From Chondrilla cf. caribensis (taxonomy: Eukaryota > Porifera > Demospongiae > Chondrillida > Chondrillidae), in contig OZ026569.1 of the NCBI GenBank assembly GCA_964020155.1, positions 3,622,971 to 3,637,970 on the forward strand: DNA of 15,000 nucleotides, written 5' to 3'. The notes under the pieces are model-generated. The model saw only the letters and a program-made list of their open reading frames with translations, did not search any database and was not told the origin of the DNA. Below, one piece after another: positions 8,801-15,000 of this stretch; position 1 is the first letter of the stretch, and each line of letters begins with the position of its first letter. Both the position numbers and the translations under genes were made by a program.

Positions 8801-9122
8801 ATCACACACATGTTCTTAATATTAGGGGTCATTTGTGTCCTTAATGTACAGCTAGGACCACACATGTCCTCAATATACAGGGCCACACATGTCCTCAATA
8901 TACATACAGGGCCACACATGTCCTCAATATACAGGGCTACACATGTCCTCAATATACAGGGCCACACATATCCTCATTATACAGGGCTACACATATCCTC
9001 AATATACAGGGCCACACATGTCCTCAATATACAGGGCCAGACATATAACCAATGCACAGCAACACGTCTCCTCAATATACAGGGATTTTTCTTCACTGTG
9101 AATGTGTCCTCAATATACAGGG
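8801..9122. repeat. 25-bp minisatellite (ACATGTCCTCAATATACAGG...)
   Basis: The unit is about 25 bases (ACATGTCCTCAATATACAGG then GCCAC), with copies from about 8866 to 9041 in near-perfect register. Diverged copies lie at 8801-8865 and 9042-9122. One copy carries a 4-base insertion (TACATACAG, about 8900). The open frames across it arise because 25 is not a multiple of three and the unit lacks stops in most frames; they are not genes. Confidence 0.95.
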
Positions 9123-9494
9123 ACAGTCTTTGTCACTGGGGAGTCCACTGGTTAGATTGTTCCTGTGTTGATTGGTGTATGGTCCGCCAACCATTAATCA
9201 AGCCACTCGTCCTCCATTCACGAATATCACTTAAATACAGAGTCAATTGCATTTTCATTCCAGTTGCATATTAACTGAATTTGTTCAATTACGGTTTGAT
9301 CAAGTTAGCCTATTTGCATGTTGATTGCTAGCAGAGGCTGTGTACACACAACTTGTTCGCCTCATAGACTAGACGGTGATGTTGTTATGTCGATGATCGC
9401 TTTGGCCTCTATTCTGTGAAGTCCCCTCGTGACTATTGTTCTTCTTGTCATGAAACACCCTTTATTGACTCCTCGTGAATGGGACAGAATGGGT
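9123..9494. other. Intergenic sequence, possible SINE body, no gene
   Basis: No ORF of interest and no strong repeat is visible. If the tRNA-like element just downstream is a SINE on the - strand, its non-tRNA body would lie here. The string CTCGTGA occurs twice (about 9427 and 9472), which may be part of such a body. Confidence 0.35.
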
Positions 9495-9570
9495 GGGATT
9501 CAATCTTCCGTAATGTGATTTGAATGCAGCTGTAATCGTGTACCAGTGCACACCACTACACCAACAATAG
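9495..9570 (-). mobile_element. tRNA-derived SINE head or tRNA pseudogene
   Basis: On the - strand, TGGTGTAGTGG (9563-9553) matches the RNA polymerase III A box at every defined position. AGATTGAATCC (9506-9496) matches the B box at most positions (the first G, the third T and the C before the purine differ). The boxes are about 46 bases apart, within the usual range. The expected anticodon stem cannot be folded cleanly, so this is not a working tRNA. The far end of the element is not defined. Confidence 0.4.
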
Positions 9571-9682
9571 GCTAATATGTACCTTATAAGGGTTCAATTA
9601 TCCCAAATGCAATAGGTTTTCATGTCTTATTCTATTCTTGTAGAAGATGTAGGAGTTCCAGGATTACACCGCATGCATGAAA

Positions 9683-9683
<1 letters not shown>

Positions 9684-9762
<79 letters not shown>

Positions 9763-9823
9763 GCACACACACACAGAGAGACACACACACACACACAGGC
9801 ACACACACACACACACACACACG

Positions 9824-9855
<32 letters not shown>

Positions 9856-9857
9856 TC
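9684..9857. repeat. Long (CA)n microsatellite
   Basis: About 170 bases of CA repeats, pure for the first 75 or so and then interrupted by GCACGC, AGAGAG and GGC. It is intergenic, and the His/Thr or Cys/Val frames across it are artefacts. Confidence 0.98.
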
Positions 9858-10092
9858 CACACAGGCTGAAATCAAATGTTTATTCTTAGAAAATGGAGTA
9901 CCTTTTCTGTGTTAGTTTTGAGCTGTTGAATTGTGCCAGTACCACACCACTGGTGGACCTTGCTGTATGTACATATGTACGTGCATGTTTACAGTACAGC
10001 AGGAATACTTGTATAGGTGGGATATATGTGCACTGAATATGAAACACTTTTTACTTGTAAATGTTCTTATATAGTTGAATCTCAAACTTTGT

Positions 10093-10288
10093 TACCGTAA
10101 AGTGGGAAATTTTCATAGGACAAAATTTTCATAGATTTCACAGTTGGCCTAACATCCCCGAAAATAAAATCTGCGAATTGGGCATTCTTGTTGTTACATC
10201 ACGTGACTGTGGCCAGCATTCGTGAATTTTCATTTTTCAAGCTATCTACAAAAAAAATTGTCCCACGAAAATTCCCCGCTATACAGTA
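10093..10288. mobile_element. 196-bp TA-flanked MITE (Tc1/mariner-like)
   Basis: The left end (TACCGTAAAGTGGGAAATTT, 10093-10112, followed by TC) and the reverse complement of the right end (TACTGTATAGCGGGGAATTT followed by TC, from 10288 to 10267) match at 18 of 22 positions. Both ends carry TA, the target duplicated by Tc1/mariner-type transposases. The interior has no ORF and is rich in AAAATTTTC-like motifs that could extend the hairpin. This is a non-autonomous element; the family assignment rests only on TA and the inverted ends. Confidence 0.75.
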
Positions 10289-10456
10289 TGCTGTTGTTGG
10301 AAAACGCAAAGGTTTGACCTTTTTTGAAGGTTTTCATTTTTTGTTGTGCCGTGTTGTAGTTGAAGCCTTTTCACGTGACGTGGTTCAGTTGTCTTGTATA
10401 TACCTGTAAACACATGCATGCACATGTACATACACACACCCATACACGTGCATCCA

Positions 10457-10566
<110 letters not shown>

Positions 10567-10633
10567 TAAGGACAGAATCCTTAGTGGGTGTCTGTGTATA
10601 CGTGTGAATATGCAAGGGTGTAGTGGCACAATT

Positions 10634-10728
10634 CACACGCACACCTGTACACTCTGTGCACACTTACAAACTTACACACACACGCACACATACACATACA
10701 CCCAAACCTACACACACATACACACCTA

Positions 10729-10763
<35 letters not shown>

Positions 10764-11092
10764 TTCAATAGCAGTCAATTATTATGTTATATTAGTGTTT
10801 TCAAATAGTGATACTTGAGTTCCGTAGTGATGTGTGTGTATATTAGGAGACACAGTCAACAGGTCATTGAGCAGGTGTTTGAGAACCATCAGTCTTTTCA
10901 CATACACACGCAGTCACACACACACAAGTGTGAGTTCACATGCACACACCTGTACACTCGGTGCACATTTACACACTCACACACAAGCATACACATTCAC
11001 CCTAACCTACACACACATACACACCTAAACACACACACAAATTCCATCATACACATCACTACACACTCATATGCACTCATACACACACACAC

Positions 11093-11149
<57 letters not shown>

Positions 11150-11608
11150 CAATAGCAGTCAAAAGGACTACCTACATGTGTGGGATGCCCTATCAGTTCA
11201 AAACCACTCATCCAGCTCTGCAGCTGTACAGGGTTATGTACACATTACTACCTGATATAGTTGGATTGGGACTTTTACAGCAGTCACTTCTGACAATAAG
11301 GATTCTAATTACATTAAACATGAATGGTCAGTAATCTCATCACAAGGTTAAAACATTAGTTAACCTTTTGTGAAAGGTATTTTGTGTGATTGTTTTCAAA
11401 TAGTGATTCTTGAGTTCCGTAGTGATGTATGTGTATATTAGGAGACACAGTCACCGGGTCATTGAGCAAGTGTTTGGGAACAATCAGTTATTTCACATAC
11501 ACACACAGTCACACACACACACAGGTGTAAGTTCACATGCACACCTGTACACACATGCATACACATACACACCTAAACACTCACACACATGCATACACAT
11601 ACACACCT

Positions 11609-11677
<69 letters not shown>

Positions 11678-11690
11678 AGTTTACCAAATT
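10634..11690. repeat. Nested tandem duplication of CA-rich blocks
   Basis: Two kinds of block alternate. Block A (TTCACAYGCACACCTGTACAC..., then ACACACATACACACCTAA) starts at about 10632, 10934 and 11530 and ends each time in a pure CA run. Block B (TTCAAATAGTGATNCTTGAG through GGTCATTGAGCA) is at about 10800-10910 and 11397-11510. CA runs are followed by ATTCAATAGCAGTCAA at 10763 and 11147. The second copy carries about 230 extra bases of unique sequence (11163-11390). This indicates duplication of a unit of about 300 bases, with a later insertion in one copy or deletion in the other. Confidence 0.85.
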
Positions 11691-11969
11691 CCTGTGAGAA
11701 TACTCTATCGATTTACACCTGTTGCCATTGGCATTTGAGGTTTCCCCAGCAAGTATGGACTGCGTGGTGTGACCATATGGTAGAAGATGATAAGCCCGAG
11801 ACCACATCGATATTGACCCCACGATTCCCACCATCCTATAATCTTATATGTAAAAGTGGGTGATAACAGGCAATTTATACTGTGAGGTCATTGGAAAGGA
11901 GAGAGGGGGGGGGTCGTTTAGCTGATTATTTGCTCATCAAAGTGGTACCAATGGAGAGGCTTTGTAAAC
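11691..11969. other. Intergenic, nothing recognised
   Basis: I see no supported gene, repeat or RNA here. A short G run (about 11906-11914) is the only odd composition. Confidence 0.4.
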
Positions 11970-12325
11970 CTTCTATAGCCTAAAGCCTCCTCAATAGAGA
12001 GGTTCACTATTATATCCCACATATCATTCAGAGCCTATAGTGTCCTTTATACAGAGGTTCACTATTATATCTCGCATGTCATCTAGATCCTATAGTGTCC
12101 TTTATACAGAGGGTCACTATTATATCTCACATGTCATCCAGATCCTATAGTGTCCTTTATACAGAGGTTCACTATTATATCACGTCATCCAGATCCTATA
12201 GTGTCCTTTATACAGAGGTTCACTATTATATCATACAGATCCTGTAGTGTCCTCAATAGAGAGGTTGGCTATTTGATCATACACCTTATGTAGCCAATCA
12301 GGTGTCCTTAATAGAGAGGTTTGCT
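11970..12325. repeat. 55-bp tandem array (about 6-7 copies)
   Basis: The unit contains AGAGGTTCACTATTATATC and ATCCTATAGTGTCCTTTATA. Matching points fall at 12056, 12111, 12166, 12217, 12263 and 12318, so spacing is 55, 55, 51, 46 and 55. The inner copies are nearly identical, and the edge copies have CAATAGAGAG in place of TATACAGAG. It is AT-rich and intergenic. Confidence 0.93.
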
Positions 12326-13140
12326 TCGTGTATGCATGTCTGGATCACAGTCTGCCCAAATCTGATGCATTCTTCGGTCATTCATTGCTACAAGTGACCA
12401 GTCCGTCCACTTAGCTAGACACCCAACATCACAGAAATTGGCATGAGCCGACCAGGATGGTGAGTGATACTAATTTGTAAAACTCTAATCAATTCCGTTG
12501 AATTCAGGAATTTATCACATGCTGTCATAAATGCATGGTGGTTGGTATTCATAAGGATTGTGTTGTTATTCTGCCCCTTTTTAGCCGTGGATAGTGGGAC
12601 GGTAATCCATCCAAATTGACTTTACAGGTAACGATCAGTCCAACGTGCGAGATATCGTTTGAATAACTTTGTTGCCAAGGTATTTAGTATCCAGTAGTTA
12701 CCATAACTCACATGTGTGTGTGCTGACAATGGTCTTCAGTATGGTACATCCTGTAACAGTTGTACAACACACTCTACTCATAAAACATGCTCGGTAGCTT
12801 TTTCAAATATAGTATACCATCCATCCTCAGTAGCATAACATCCTTAGTAATCTGATCACATAATGAGACATGCCCATTATTACAAATTGTACAAAAGCTT
12901 CATAATATGATAACCTTTCAAAGTTTTCACCGATGTGTCGTTTTCCGACTGTGTGTTATAATATCTATGTTCCCTCTGTACCATAAATACCTGAACTGGA
13001 TCATGAACCAACTATACATGACCCCAGCAACACATATACACGAAAAGGTACTCCAAAGTATTTGTCGTTCGTCCAAGTACAAAGAGTTTGGGGTAAGGTA
13101 TCTAATATCTACGGTGCAAGCTACGTGGGGAAGGAAGCCA
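12326..13140. other. Intergenic region upstream of the Cys-rich receptor gene
   Basis: No gene is supported. A 78-codon frame at 12907-13143 (+) contains GGGGTAAGG (13091-13099), a possible donor. The coding phase does not fit the next gene's first exon, so at most this could be a 5' UTR exon. GTTGCC (12671) and GTTACCAT (about 12697) resemble RFX half-sites but lack the second half. Confidence 0.4.
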
Positions 13141-13148
13141 TAGCAGCT

Positions 13149-13215
13149 ATTTCCATGACAACGACACTGATGTGCACGTGCATACTAACGTATGTAGGCG
13201 CGTTTGGTATAAAAA
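13149..13215 (+). promoter_or_regulatory. Candidate core promoter of the Cys-rich receptor gene
   Basis: TATAAAAA (13208-13215) lies 39 bases before the ATG, which would give a very short 5' UTR if transcription begins about 30 bases downstream. ATTTCCATGACAAC (13149-13162) resembles an RFX X-box with two mismatches to GTTNCCATGGNAAC. An alternative is that the pyrimidine tract ending TTCCTTGCAG at 13242 is a splice acceptor for an unseen 5' exon, in which case the TATA match is intronic. Confidence 0.35.
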
Positions 13216-13246
13216 GCGAAAATTAGCTCTCTTTCCTTGCAGGAAT

Positions 13247-13896
13247 ATGATTGGTAAGTATTTCGTAGTTGTAGCGTTCGTTGCGGCCTTACCTGGTGAT
13301 GGGTTAGACCCTGAAGCGCTGGATTTTTCCCCTCCGATAAAAGTTGAGCAGTGCAGTTGGAGTACGGGGGCCTGCAACCAGACCACGCCTGGTACCGGAC
13401 ACAGACTGTACGGTGCTGCAGTGAAAGATGATTTGGTGGTCGTTGAGAGATGCTATAGTTTTTGCTTCTGGAACGTGCGTGAGCTTCCTCGTAACCACTG
13501 CGCGCGATCGAACGACTGATGATTTTACATCTTCTTCCTTCGCTTGTGTTTGAACAGGTAACTCCTTCGCTGGGTGAGGGATTGTCAGATGGCCTTAACT
13601 CTCTGTTTCAAGAAGATATTTTCTCAAGTGACCACGAGTGCAATGGTAGTGTCATCGAAGTAAGTCGTATTTCGGCAGAAGGCCAATGTGTACATGTGCG
13701 CTTGCTTGCGTGCGTGCGTGTGTTTAATATTCATGATAACATACCACTATTCATGTATCTCTATGCAGGCTTTGGTTTGCTACTCTGCTTGCCTGTTCAC
13801 TCTGCAAATGAACAATGTTGTCGGGGAAGTAGTACGACCAGACCGCTACAACCTATTGAGCAATGCTACCTGCACTGACTTCTGTACTGTTCCTGT

Positions 13897-13969
<73 letters not shown>

Positions 13970-14177
13970 TGTGTGTGTGGTGCACAATACAATACACACA
14001 GTGCCAATTCTATATTTACAAACTAGGGTGGCATCTGTGAAAGAGCTCTACCTCATAATGTCTCTACCCACTGCACTTCAAAATGCCATAATGAACTGTG
14101 TCTTGATGCCTGTGATCGAATACAAAACATGTTCAACCAGATATCTTCGGACTCAAGGACATGTATGTGCTGTGTGT

Positions 14178-14249
<72 letters not shown>

Positions 14250-14949
14250 AGGACACTTAACAAGGTAAAGTCTGTTCATTTGCCCTCTCACAAACATTTT
14301 TATTATTAATAATAGAACTTGCATAGTCCTATTGGGGGTGAGGAGTGAACCTCTGACATTCGTACATGGTCCACATAGGGTTGGGAGGGTAAACCTCTGA
14401 AATTTGTACATGTCCACATTGTATAATATCTTAAAAATACCAGCAAGGAGTAAATTCAACAGTTTGCATGGGAAATCTGACTAGTAGAATTCCAACTACT
14501 GTATATCATTTCTTTCAGTATTGAATACATGTGATGTTCTAGACAAAAAACTGTTTCAAACATCAAATGACCACTTCTTACCACTGAACAGTAGCTTGAG
14601 CTATGTTATATGATGTTCTCAATGATACGATAAAGGTAACAGTAATGGGGGTCTAATTAGACTGTGAATGGATTTAGCCCAATGGTTGTTTATTATGCTA
14701 GACACCAGTTTATCTATTACTGTCAAGTATGTACAGTGCATATTAAATTCCATCACTGTAGCTACAAATATTAATGGTGCAAATTTACAATTGAATTGGC
14801 CTAATGATGAGAATTTAAGAAAGCAAGCAATCCTAGCATTCACTGGTAGCTATGACCCACACACTGGATCCCTTGATAGTGAGGGAGCATATGGATTGAT
14901 CTGGAGAGTCAGGAACATAGAAAGAAGTGAAGACTACTACATTCCTCAG
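13247..14949 (+). CDS. 5' part of a Cys-rich, FN3-containing receptor-like protein (possibly ROS1/Sevenless-like)
   Basis: Reconstructed coding exons are 13247-13474, 13558-13659, 13769-13894, 14027-14162, 14519-14590 and 14702-14949, giving 304 residues before the frame leaves at a GTAAGC donor. Phases are 0, 0, 0, 1, 1 and 0. The first four acceptors and most donors are strong; the donors at 13475 (GTGCGT) and 14591 (GTAGCT) are weak. The N-terminus MIGKYFVVVAFVAALPG is a signal peptide. About 16 Cys follow, with clustered pairs such as CYSFC, CYSAC, CTDFC and CTSKC...CLDAC, and several N-glycosylation sequons (NQT, NGS, NAT, NVS, NNT). Exon 6 carries LQLNW and YGLIWRVRN, spaced like the B and C strands of a fibronectin type III domain. 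The run LPHNVSTHC..KC followed by C...C recalls the Cys cluster at the N-terminus of ROS1 (TPHNLSEPC..GC), which also precedes FN3 domains. Any kinase domain would lie outside the window, so the family call is tentative; the secreted or membrane location is firmer. Confidence 0.7.
13899..13979. repeat. (GT)n microsatellite touching a splice donor
   Basis: A pure GT run of about 64 bases (13899-13962), then interrupted copies. It begins inside the donor GTAAGTGTGT of intron 3 (13895-14026) of the receptor-like gene and fills more than half of that 132-base intron. Confidence 0.97.
14171..14247. repeat. (GT)n microsatellite next to a splice donor
   Basis: GT copies begin 8 bases after the donor GTATGT (14163) of intron 4 of the receptor-like gene and run to about 14246. 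On the sense strand they read (GU)n in the pre-mRNA. Confidence 0.97.
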
Positions 14950-15000
14950 GTAAGCACCATTGGGGGAACTTCACAGATGATAGAGAAGTGATAAATCTAC

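Noticed and set aside
8801..9122. CRISPR-like array
   Set aside because: The units are contiguous without unique spacers, and the DNA is eukaryotic.
8765..9274. 169-codon ORF with a repeated HVLNIQG-like motif after BBIP1
   Set aside because: It is the translation of the 25-bp minisatellite, which shifts frame with each unit; there is no start context, splice signal or composition suggesting a protein.
9495..9570. Functional tRNA gene on the - strand
   Set aside because: The B box is imperfect and no proper anticodon stem and seven-base loop can be formed, so a SINE or pseudogene fits better.
12907..13143. 78-codon ORF before the receptor-like gene
   Set aside because: Its possible donor does not keep phase with the exon at 13243, and the product has no recognisable feature; at most it could be untranslated.

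Overview
This is eukaryotic, almost certainly animal, DNA. Protein-coding blocks are split by GT-AG introns, there are long (CA)n/(GT)n microsatellites and several minisatellites, and one gene is a clear BBIP1, a small subunit of the ciliary BBSome. Genes lie close together and many introns are short (about 80 to 600 bases). That suits a compact marine invertebrate genome. A sponge is my best guess, but nothing here proves it.

Layout. (1) Bases 2-3271, + strand: the 3' end of a gene for a long, disordered, Ser/Pro/Gln-rich protein with a polyglutamine tract and an array of 19-residue repeats. (2) 3272-3827: an AT-rich gap between two convergent genes, with overlapping poly(A) signals for both strands. 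(3) 7395-3828, - strand: a four-exon gene that I do not recognise, with all splice phases in agreement (583 residues). (4) 7396-7544: a 149-base CpG- and GC-box-rich interval shared by two head-to-head genes. (5) 7545-8554, + strand: BBIP1 in three exons (88 residues). (6) 8555-13246: about 4.7 kb with no supported gene. It holds a 25-base minisatellite, a tRNA-like SINE remnant, long CA tracts, a 196-base TA-flanked MITE, a nested tandem duplication of CA-rich blocks, and a 55-base tandem array. (7) 13247 onward, + strand: the 5' end of a gene for a secreted or membrane protein with a signal peptide, a cysteine-rich N-terminus and a probable fibronectin type III domain. It may be a ROS1/Sevenless-like receptor, and it runs off the window.

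How the genes relate. BBIP1 and the unknown gene probably share one promoter and could be co-expressed, so the unknown gene is a candidate for cilia-linked or general housekeeping work. The other two genes show no functional link. I found no defence system, phage, operon or viral gene. The most useful results are the reconstructed split genes, the repeat-encoded protein array, the MITE, the duplicated CA blocks, and the sense-strand (GT)n tracts placed beside splice donors.
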